From an uncultured Amylibacter sp. (GTDB taxonomy: Bacteria > Pseudomonadota > Alphaproteobacteria > Rhodobacterales > Rhodobacteraceae): a stretch of DNA of 64,000 nt. The notes under the pieces are model-generated. The model searched no databases, was not told the DNA's origin, and saw only the letters and a program-made list of their open reading frames with translations. The first letter of the stretch is position 1, and the number at the start of each line of letters is the position of its first letter. The stretch is from the NCBI GenBank assembly GCA_959347425.1, contig OY365741.1, positions 2,194,501 through 2,258,500 of the forward strand. The letters are read 5' to 3'. Below are positions 34,206 through 46,200 of the stretch, piece after piece. Made by a program: the position numbers and the translations under genes.

Positions 34206-37200
34206 GTGGTTACGGCTTGTATAGAAAATCCGTTTGGCACGACTAGTGCGCCCTGCCCTGCGGAAGACTATGTTGATGTGCAGCAGAGATATTGTTCCAA
34301 TACTAGTACCGTTAATGCTTGGCTGTCCGGATGTACTACTTACACAAACATAGCTGAAGTTAGCAAACGCCGTGCAGAGATTTGTATTGACGATCTGGCG
34401 TTTAACGCGGGTACCGTTGATAACCCTGTTGCGGTAGCTGCTGGGGATTCTTTGTTTAGCGAGCGTTGCAATGGTTTGGACAATGGCGAAGGCGAAACGG
34501 TTGCCGCAAAGCGGATTGGAGTATGTACAACCCCTGCCACGACTTTCAAAACTGGATGTGTTACCACTGGTGAGCATGATGAATCGGCGGGTAACACTGT
34601 GCTTGCTGTGCGGAAGACACTTACACTCGATTGTCTCTTGGGCGGGATCAAAAATCCGACCGATGGTGTCTTAGGCGACGACTGTAAGGAACCTATCGCT
34701 GGAGACGGTGGCACAATCTCCGTTGCCGAGTGTAACCGAAATCCATACCTTAAGACCGATAACTGTAATACAAACGATGCGTTTGTTGACAGGCGGATGT
34801 CGCGGGATAGCACTTGCAATAACCCGGGGTCTTCTTTTGATTCCGCGTGTGATATTGAGGGTGAGAGTGCTACGCAGGAGGACGCTGCTACCAAAATACG
34901 TGTCGCACGGGGGCGGGCTTGTTTGGATGGTTATACCGAGGATGGTGGTGCGACCCCTGCCCTATGCGGTAATGAAAACACCAACGGTGATTATATCGCC
35001 GCCTATTGTAATGACCCAGCGCAGGTGAATAATATAGCGAATTGCCCTATGACCTATGCCACGGCGAATCCTGTTCAATCTGGTGATGTAGCGAATGTGG
35101 CTCTTTTAACGAGCAAAGCCCTTAATGCCGAGGGGCAGGAGCTGTTAACGATTTTGGAGAAGAATACAACAAGTGATACTCATGCCGCCGCGAACTTTAT
35201 CCAAGGTGATAATGCGTCGTTGAACTTAGCTAACGGGAATGTAAGTACAGAGAACAACGCCCTCTTAACATTAGGTGCGCTTGAAGACCCCACCAGACAG
35301 ACAGAACACGGGTTTGCCCTTGGAAGCAGTTTTCATACCTCTGGTCAAAAGCTCTATGTCGGTTTGTTGGCTGGCACCGATTTGGGTGCGCCTTTGACGG
35401 ATACCGCCAAGAATGGCGTTTGGAAAACAATAGCGCGAGTCATAGACGGCACTACTTTACAAGCCCAAACCGAGCAATTCACCTTGACTGTTAATTTTGA
35501 TACTAATGCTAGTACTATTGTGACAGGTGCTGATGCCCCTGTGATTGGCAGTCTTGGGGTTATTGATATAGACGGTAAATTCACCAATAATGGCGTGATA
35601 TATGGCACGGTTAGTTTTGCTAATTCTGGTGCGGGTACGCTTACAGGTTTGATTGGCACAAACGGCGCGGTTGGTATATTCGCCAGCAATAGTGCCGCAA
35701 CCACCGCCTATGTCGGCGGGTTTGTTGCAGAACGTTTTGATTCCGCGGTAGATTGTGTGGCTGACGCGGACCCGTTCAATCCGCTTTGTGGTGATAATCA
35801 GACGGCTCAGATTAGCTATTGTGAAGGCACTTCAACACCAAACGATATTCTGTGTAATGGTCGTAAAGACGCGGTTTGTGGCACGGCTGACTCTGGTGGC
35901 AGTAAGATTTTCGCAATGCTTTGTGGCACAAATACGGCGGCTCAGGATAACTTTTGCAATAATGATGCGGGCGAGAGTGATATCGATTGTGGAAATGGTG
36001 GTTATACAGCAACGATTTGTGAAACGACTAGTGCCACTAATGTTTTCGCAACGCTTTGCACCCCAGCTAACCGCGAGGCGTTCTGTACGACTGGCACTAC
36101 GACAATCTTTGATGATAGTTGTAAGAATGGTACGCATGGTGAAGTGGATAAGGCACGGGCGTTGGTTTGCCAGATGACTCCTGACGTAAATCCTGTGGAT
36201 GCTGATGGTAATGAGATAACCAATTGTGGTGATGATGAATATACAGGTCTTATGGCCGCCTATTGTCAATCGCCCGCGGGTATGGGGGATGGCAATAATT
36301 GCCCTATTACGGTTGCGGCTTTGCATCGCGGCGCATGTGAGGCTAATCCGTGGGGTACTGTTTCTGAAAATGGTGCTGATTGTGATGCGAATACCTATTA
36401 TACCAACCGTTTGGCTTTTTGTGCGCCCGGTGCGGTTTTGCCCGCGGGTGCGCCCCAAGATGCTTGTGCTACATTGGCAGAGATTACATGCAAAAATGGC
36501 GGGACGGGTATTACCGCTGACCCATTCCATGAGAATTGTTTTGTAGGTGATACCTATGCCAACGACCGTGCAACGGCTTGTAGAGATAATACGCAAGGGA
36601 CTGGTAATTGTAATACGTCTGAGATTGAGCCCGTTGTTTGTGCCGCCTCTGGCGACAACGCCAATCCGTTTGCCGCGTTCTGTGGTGATGAAGTGGGGAC
36701 GAGTACATCGGGTACTATTGAAGTGGTGAAACAAAATTTCTGTGGTGGCACGCCGCGGACAACCTCTGATGTTCATAGTGTTCATAGTAGTTGTGATGGT
36801 CTTCTAGATGCTCTTTGTTCGGGTGCTGCTTCGGTTGCGACAGTGGGTGCGGCGAACTATAATTGTTTGATGGATACGACAACCAATGTTGCGGCCGCGC
36901 GGGTGGGTTTCTGTGAAACCCCTGACAAGACCTATACCACTGGGTGTACGACCGCGATAGGCAATGTGCTTGACGTGCGGAGGCAACTTGCACTTAGTTG
37001 TAGCGGGGCTGGTTCTGGTGGCAATGGGTGTGGTCAACTTATCACTGCTGCAGGCACAATCACCGTTGCCGTGTGTAGCGCGAATCCATTCCTTACCACC
37101 GATGGCTGTAATACGGACACGGGGTTTGATACCGAGCGGACAACGCGGAGAGCACTCTGCACGACCGCAGGGGCTACTTTTGCTCCCTTTGATAGCAAGT

Positions 37201-40200
37201 GTAATCCTGCGACGGCGACAGATGCAACCTATCTTAGCAATGTAGAAACCGCGCGGGATAGCTATTGCGCTGATACGGCAGGCTTTGACCATACAGAATG
37301 TGGCGCTACTGGTCGTACAACAACGATTTGTACCGATACCGATTCCTCCACCCTTGCCACCAAGCCTTTTGCTACGCTTTGTGGTGGGAATGATGGTTCA
37401 ACGGCTACGGATGCACAGGCGGCGGCATGTCGTGTTAGTTCCAGTGCTGATGGCGGTACTTGTGGGAACACGATAATGGCTTTCTGTGGTTCGCCTGCTT
37501 CGCCCAGCTCTACGACTGCGAATTTGTTTGATACCGCACTTTGTAATGATACCTTTAATATCGCGCGTGGGCGGGCATGTTTGGATGGTTATACCGAGAA
37601 TAATGATGGCTCTACCGTCCCTACCCTATGCGGTAATGAAAATACCGCAGGTAATTATATCTACGCCTATTGTCAGGACGCAGGGCTTACCAATTTGGCG
37701 GATTGTCCTGCTACCTATGCGACGATGAATGGCGATGCTGCGGAAGTGTCTGTGGCAGCGTTTAAAGCATCTGGTCAAAACAAACCGCTCAATTCCGATG
37801 GTTCGGCAGAGTTGAATGTTGTGGATGCTGGCGGGGCGAATGATACCAACGATGCCACCACGAACTTTATCGAACTCGGCGCGGATGGCACACTCCTAAC
37901 CACGGGTACAAACCCAAGTGAAAGCCCAAGTGGGGATTCAAACGGCACAGGGCTTACCTTGGCGGATGATGGGGTAAATGGTTTTGCCTTTGCCAGAAAT
38001 AATAACAACAAGCTCTATGTCGGGTTGTTAGCAAGCACGAATTTGGGCGGCCCTTTGCGTAGTGATAACGCAACGAGTGCCACTTGGGATGCAAACTTGC
38101 GTGTTTTATATTTTAATGGTACGGACTTTATGCCAGAAGAGGCAGATTTCAAATTGCAGATTAATTATGGTGACGCAAACAGAGATAATACCCTTGCTAT
38201 AGCGGGGAATGACCCCAGCCTTACCACGCTTGGCGCGTTTTCTATCGTAAATGGCAAATTCACCAACAATGGCGTGATATATGGCGAGGTGAATTTTGCT
38301 AGTAATAATAATGTGGGTGCGGGTACGCTTACAGGTTTGATTGGCGCGGATGGCGCGATTGGCATATTTAAGAGCAATGATGCGGGGGATGCCAGCTCCA
38401 GCTCTATCGCCTATGTCGGCGGGTTTGTTGCCGCCCCTGCTGCTGAGGTAGAGCCAGAGGGAGATGGTTATACCACCTTTAAGAATCATTATGCCGCGCA
38501 ATCGGGGAATACGGAACTACGCGCAACGGCAGACTCATCGGCGAGTTCAGCCACACGTGGATTCTTGCAAGGCACAGCCACGGGCTTGATTGAAACAAAT
38601 TTAACCTTTGATTCGGTCGCAGGGTTTAACTCTATAGCGATTAAATTGGGCGGAAATACGGGTAATGAGAATAGCCCTGATGGTTTTGCTGTTGTGTCAT
38701 CTAACAATGGGGTTTATGCGGGGCTGTTATCTGGCACGGATTTGGGTGCACCTTTAGCGTCACAGTCCTCGATAAATGTAGAATGGACGGGTAGCCTTCG
38801 TTACGTGGCATCTACTTCGGCTATTGGTCTTTCAACATCCTCTGATTTTACTTTAACTGTGAATGTTAATGATGGCACGCTTACGTCAACCGCCATAAGC
38901 ATCCCCAGTTTTGCGACGGACGGCACAATGGTGATTAACGGGCGGTTCGGCAATCATGCGGACGCATCGGGCTTGCCCACAGGTGTTCTGGGCGGGTCGT
39001 TTGCTCTTTATAATAATGGTATTCTTAACCAAAGCAGAGCCAACGAAGCTTTGATTGGTTTGATTGGCGCAGAGGGTGTGCTGGGTGTATTCCACACGGC
39101 AGGTTTGACAGGCGGGTTTTGGGCGAGCGGAGACTTGCCAGATGGTATGGAAAAACAGGACGATAACCAATTCGACACTACCAAACCGAATTTTGGGGCT
39201 TGGAAGCAAGCGTTTAAAACGGCGGGTGACAACAATTTTGTTTTGCCAGTGGATTCTAGGGCGAGTGCATTTAGTGCTAATAAAACATACTTTGTAGAGG
39301 GTGCGGCAAATGGCTTTGGATTAACTAATGTACCAGAGACTGCTCTTGCTCCTGCGGGTAATTTTACCGAGGCTAAGAATCTTCTGCGATTGGGTACGAC
39401 TGACAGCGGTGTTATATTCTGGCAAGGTGGTATTTTTATTGCGAGCGATCAGGGTGGTGGTACTAATGTTAGTGGTGTAGGTCTTGCTGGCTTGTTAGCT
39501 GGTACAGATTTGGGTGCGCCTCTTGACAATAACTTTGTCAGTGCTGTTTGGAGTGGTAAAATAAAATCCTACGTATATGGGGGTCTTAATGCCGCGGTCG
39601 ATTTTCATCTTAATATTGCTTATACGGGTTCAGGTGGCACGGTTCGCTCTATAACTGCCGCGTCTGGTGGCACGGAAGGTGCTGTTCCGATAGATGATTT
39701 TGCCGTTGATGGCTCCACCATTGACATAAGCGGTAGTTTTACTGATGCTGGCGTGATGTCGGGTACTGCCGATCTGGATAGTGGTTCAGCCACAGGCACA
39801 TTCATTGGTTTGATTGGTGCAGACGGCGCGATTGGTGCATTCAAAGACAATGGCAATAATGCTGATTTCATCGGCGGGTTTGTTGTCGCGAAAGCTGCCA
39901 CCCCCCCCTCTACGACATGTAATCCCGATATGCCATTCTCTGATGCGAATTGTGATGCCGTGGCGGATGCCACCGCGCGATTGAATGAGGCAAACAGATG
40001 CTATAACGATGGTGGTTCGCGTCCATCAGACGGGGATTGCTCGGTTATTAATGAATGTTTGGGGAAAACCAGTCTCGGTTTATTCTCATCATCAGAAAGA
40101 CCCCGTAATGGAATAGATTGTTCCGATGCTGCTTTTGCGGGCGCACGGGCAAGCTATTGTGGCGGTAATAATATAGCTACTAGTTTATGTGAAGTGTTTA

Positions 40201-43200
40201 TAGCGTTGGACACCGCGGAAGCTGCCTGTATTACCAATCCATTCACCACTGGTTGTGATGCCAGTTTGGGTGCGGATGTTGCAATAACAGCACGAACCGC
40301 TCGTGTTGACTATTGTGTACTTCAGGCCATCCAGCCTACGACTACGACTACGGTCGGTAGTCCTTGTGCTGGTGCGCTGACGTATTGTAGCGACACCACG
40401 CGTTCAGATACTTCAGAGTGTAAGAGTAGTGCCACGGGGAATACTGCGCTGATTCCTGCATTTTGTGGGGCATTTCGCAACTTGTCGGATGGAGTATGTC
40501 GTGAGACTACGCAACGTACGGACAGCTGTGATGACAATCCGTTCGATACGTTCTGTACCGAACCGGGGTATATCACGGCACAGCGGACTGCCTGTGGTGC
40601 GGATGATTATGGGGTGAGATTGAGCGGTTTTAATAGCGAAGCTGGTAGAGATTTGTCGCCCACTATGGTAAATGTCGCCATTTGCCAAAGTCTCGGTCAT
40701 ACTGATACGCTTTGCGCGGATAGTGGTGATAATGCCAATCCGTTTGCCATGATTTGTACCGATACAATCGCCACCGAGACTCTTAAAACCACGCAAGAAG
40801 GTTATTGTCGTGCCGATGGTATTTTGGAAGCGAACCTCAGCGATTGTGGCGGGGTTGCTTCGGCTTTCTGTGCGACGGCGGGGACGGACAATGCGGTTGC
40901 CTTTGATAATCTGTGTCGCGATGCCAGTTATGATGAGGCACGGGTGAAGGCTTGTGGAGCGGGTACGCCTAACACAAGCACCTATACGGTGACTGGCTTT
41001 ACGGGTTGTAACGACCTTGTGGCAAGCCTTTGCCCCGATTCTGGTTCGCGTAATCCTGGGTGTCCTCTTAGTGGTGATACTGTAACCACCGCCAATTGGA
41101 CATCTGTATTGCCTGGTGCTGGTGCGGTGCAGGCTGATGGTTCAACGCGGTTGGATATTTTGTCCGAATTGGGATTAGACGAAGATTATACAGGCTATGT
41201 TCAGGCTGATGCCGATGGTTTGAAACTTGGGGCGGCTCTTCTTGATGCAGGTGGTACGCGTAAAACTGGCGTTACTTATAATGGTAATATTTTAAACTTA
41301 TCTGATGCTGGTGTGGTTGGGGATGGTGGTGTCGCCTTTGCCCTTATTGATTTTACCGATTTCGTGGCGAATGAAGTCGCCACTGGCAAAGAAAGATTTT
41401 ATGCTGGTATTTTGGATGGCACGGACGTGGGTGCGCCTTTGAATAACGCTGAGCAAAGTGGCACGTGGAGTGGTATGATTGCCCTGTATAATACTAATGC
41501 TGGTGGTTTGCTCTCCGCAGAGTTTGACTTGACGGTTAGTTTTAATAATGGCGCGGATGGTACTCTTACCGCTAGTCTTACGCATAGTGATTTGGCGGAT
41601 GCTACTTTTACTCTAAATGGCAATTTCACCAGTGCTGGTATTATCTATGGCACAACAAGCTTTGGTTATACAGGTTTCCTAAGCACTGGCTCGCTGACGG
41701 GTTTGATTGGTGCGAAGGGCGCGGTTGGCGCGTTTGTTTCTTCGGGCGCGGGTAATCGTTCTACTGCTGGTGAAGCCCGTAATCGCAATGGCGAATACGC
41801 GGGTGGTTTTGTTGTCAAAGCGTCTGAGCCTACCGAGGTAGGGACTGATTGTTCTGCCGCCACGGGGACTCCGTTTGATGCGAGCTGTGATAACACTGTG
41901 AAGTTGCAGTTGTGTGGCGGGGCGATTGACGATTTGATGGCCGCTGATGGTGGTAGCCTTGTTGCTTGTAACACTGCCGAATTGTCTGGTGCGATTTGTG
42001 CCAGCAGTGGCACCGCCGCGAATCCGTTTGCGCCGATTTGTTCGCAAACTACGGCTACGGCTATTATTTCTGGATTTGACCAAGTTGCGGTGCAAGTGGC
42101 GTTTTGTAATGCGAACTCTGATAATTCGGAGTGTGTGTTGCCTGCTTGGAAATTGAATGCGCGTAATACGAATGATACAGGCAGATTGGATGTTTTGGCG
42201 GCGGTCGGGAACGATGACCCTGATGTCAATTATGTTTCGGCAGGGACAGATGGTTTGAATCTCGGCTTTGTGGAAGAAAATGGTGCGCTCAAGGCGGGTG
42301 CTACCGTTCAACAAACGACTGTAAGATTATCTGCCTCCGCCCCGACGCTTGATACGACCAGTGGTTTTGCCATTGCCATTATTAATTTTGACGGTTTCAC
42401 GAATAATTCAAGAAGCACTGATTCAAGAGACCTCAAACAAAGATACTATGCTGGGATTTTGTCTGGTACGGATTTGGGCGCACCTCTTGTTGCGGCAGAT
42501 GTTTCGTCAGATAATACGACTGCGACTTGGAAAACGAGGTTTGCCGTTTTAATCAATAATGATTTAAGAGAATTTACAGGTGATTTGTTTGTTAATTTTT
42601 CTGGTAAAACTATTGCCACTGGCAATAATGGTAGGGGTATCAACACGGGATCGCTTTTGAGCCACCATTTACACATAGCAGGTAAATTCACCAATTCTGG
42701 CGTGATATATGGTACGACACTTATTGCAGATGCTGCGGGTAATAGTAGAGATACGAGAGCCAGTGGCTCGGTGACGGGTTTGATTGGTAAAGAAGGCGCG
42801 GTTGGTGTGTTTGTGGGTGAGGGAGTGCTAGACGGAAACGCGAGCCAATACGCTGGTGGTTTTGTTGCTGTTAATCCTAATATAGCTGTTGATTGTACGC
42901 CAGAGTCTGGAAATCTGTTTAATTTGATTGCTTGTCCAATTGCAGATAATCTACAGGCACAGGCGACTGCGTGTGAAAATCGCGTTACGCCAGCTGAAAA
43001 TGGTATTACTGATACGGCGTGTAACAGGGCAGATATTGTAAATCTGCTTTGTGCTGAAACCGCGAATCCGTTTGATACGCTTTGTTTTGCCGATAATACT
43101 TATGATGTGGTACGCGGAAGGCTCTGTCTTGATAGCAGTTATAGAATCCCCACGACGAATGCAGCTCCAGACTCCACGGGTTGCGGTAATGAAGCGACCC

Positions 43201-46200
43201 CAGATACTTATGTCGCCGCCTATTGTGGCTCGCCCGATGGTCGTGCGGATAGTGCGAATTGCGAGGTTGCCTATTGTACTTATACAGATGCGTTAGATAA
43301 TGCCTGTATAGCGTTCTGTATAGATACTGCAACTGATAATAGTGGCAACCCGCGTTGTACGCAAGGGGGTGTTTTGGCGATAACGAATGCCTGTACGCTT
43401 GATCCGTTTGCCGCGGTTTGTGAACCGTATGCAACGGAGTATCAGCAACTACGTAACGACCGTGTGGCAACATGTCGTGGTGATGCGGCGATGCGTGGTG
43501 CTACGCTTTGCAATAGAGCAAGGCGAGTGATTTGCCTGCGTGAGGATACGCCTTTTGCCTCTGTTTGTAATGCCATCCCAGGGCAATGGGCGGATCAGCA
43601 GACTACTCTTGTAAATAACTGCGGTGGGAATGACCAACATGCTGATTGTGCTATCACTGTTTCTGGTACATTGACCGTTGCTGGGTGTGTTGCTGACCCG
43701 TTTAATGCGCTTTGTCCTGTGGCTGCGGTTTTGGACCAGCGGGATGTGGTTTGCGAGTCAACTACGACCAGTTACACGGCTGGCTGTCTTGTTCCTGCGA
43801 ACGGTTATACGGGTCGCCGTGCGCGTACCGCAACCTTACGGCGGGCTACGCTTCTTTATAATTGTACAAATGATGACGCGGATAAAACGGGCTGTAATAC
43901 TGTTATTAAAGCGGGTACGACGACAACGCTTAATAATTGTATTGACAATCCATTCCTTGCCGATTGTAAGGGGGCGACTCTTGCCAGCGCACTGGCCGCA
44001 TCAACGGGTGCGAAGGCCAAACGTGATGCGTTTGTTGCTGGGTGTAGTACTGGGGGAACGGGCTGTGATACTGAGGTTGCGGGCGGTTTAACCATTACGC
44101 AATGTATCACCATGGCGTTTGATGCGCGTTGTTCTGGTGGCACTGCGGCGGATGCGTTTGCCCAATATCGTGCGCCTATCTGTACGACTGCCGCGACCAG
44201 CTTTACCGCTGGGTGTGATGAGGCAACGTATGCAGGCACAGATACCGCGCGGGCAGAGCTGGCGTTAAGCTGTGCTGTGGCTTCGGGTGGTACTGGCTGT
44301 GCTACGATTATGGTCACTAGCGGTAAGACTATTAATGATTGTAACGCCAACCCGTTTGCCGCTGGATGTGAAAGCCCTGCGTTTATTAACGCACGGCTGG
44401 AATCGTGTAAAGGCGGTAGTCCAGATGCCGATTGTAGTGTGGCGGACGGGCAAGGTCTTACAAACTATGTTAGCGGTGATAATTTGCAAGCGAGTGCAGG
44501 TGCCACCCAAACAGGCGGTTTAACCCTTGCTGAACTTGAGGGAAATGAGGATGCCACGGCTGGTTTTAACCTTGCCTATATTCCAACGGGACGCGCTACA
44601 GATACGGATGTTTTCGGCACGGACAGATTTTATGCTGGGTTGCTATCTGGTACGAATGTTAGCAGTGTCGGCATACCGATGACTGTTGCACCTACTAGTG
44701 GCGAATGGACTGCCAAGATGGCTATCATCCATGATGGTCGCGCAGTTGAAACGGAGGATTTCACTCTTGATGTTGATTTTGCCGCCAAGACTCTTGGTGC
44801 GTCTAGTACGCGCACAACAATAACCGAGGTGCTTGGTGTGCCTACTCAGATGATTGATCCATCCACGGGTGCGCTTGAGGTTGATGCACTAGGTAGACCT
44901 GTTCTTAGATCAACGATTACTACGACAACAGTGAACGAGGATGTGAAGTATGTCACTATCGCGGGCGGGCAGTTTACCATAGCGGGTAAATTCACCACGG
45001 CTGGCGTTATTTATGGTACAACCCGTTTGAGCGATGGACAGCTGAATGGTGAATCTTCGCGTGGGTCGCTTACCGGTCTTATCGGGGAAAAAGGCGCGGT
45101 TGGCGTGTTTGTATCTTCTGGTGAAGGGGTAACCGTAAATACACTCGGCGAATTCGCTGGTGGGTTTGTTGCCACCGCGCCAGAGGCAGTATTCGTTCCC
45201 ACCCCTGAGGATAATGCGAATCTGGTGAGTTATACCGATTGGGTGCGTGGTCAAGAACTTATCAATCAAGAATCTGTGTCACTGACGGCGACAACACCTC
45301 TGAAAAATCAATTCTTGGGTACGGCAGTCGGCGATACTGAGTTGGATGAAGAGGGTGCTGGTAGTGTTACTACTGCAGCAAAAGCCACCATTACCCTTGC
45401 GGGTGATACTGACTCTGGCTTTGCTATATTTAACAATAGTGTGCAATACTATGCGGGTCTTCTGTCTGGCACGAATTTGGGCGCACCTTTAATGGATGAT
45501 GGCGTATCGCTAACATGGATGGGTGCGTTTCGCGCGATTGGCACTTATCTCGATTCGGATAGCTCACGACCCCGCGAAACAGGTAGTTTTAGTCGTACGA
45601 CAAGTTTTGAGTTAGAGATTACCTTTGGTGCGGATTCTCGCGGTGTTGCGGGCTCTGTTGGCTCTATAGAGGCATTTCAACAAATAGCTAGGGATGAGGC
45701 TGATAACCGTTATTATCTTATAGAGGGGACGTTTGATGCGGGCGGTTATATCACGGGTACGGTTAATCTTGGGGCATTTACGAATGGGGATAGAACCACA
45801 ACACGTGCGTCCAATGGTATATTAACTGGGCTTATTGGCAAGAATGGCGCGGTTGGCACGTTTATCAGCAATCCCATTGATACAAGTGTAACAACGGGCG
45901 AGCATGCGTTTGCATATGCTGGCGGGTTTGCTGTTGCACCTCCGCCAACTTTGCCAAAATATAGCACTTTTGTAGAGTTTTATACGCCAAGATCGGATAC
46001 CTATGAACTACACGCAACCCACCCCGCAACGCCCGATGCTGGTAGATTCATAGAAGGCACGCCCACGAGTCTGGTTACGAATAATTTTGACCTTACGGGT
46101 AGTGATGGAGCAGGTAATGGTAATGGTTATGGACCTGCTGTGGTTAGATTGGGCGAGGTGGCAAGCGACCATGCCGACTATACGAGCGGGTTTGCTGTTA

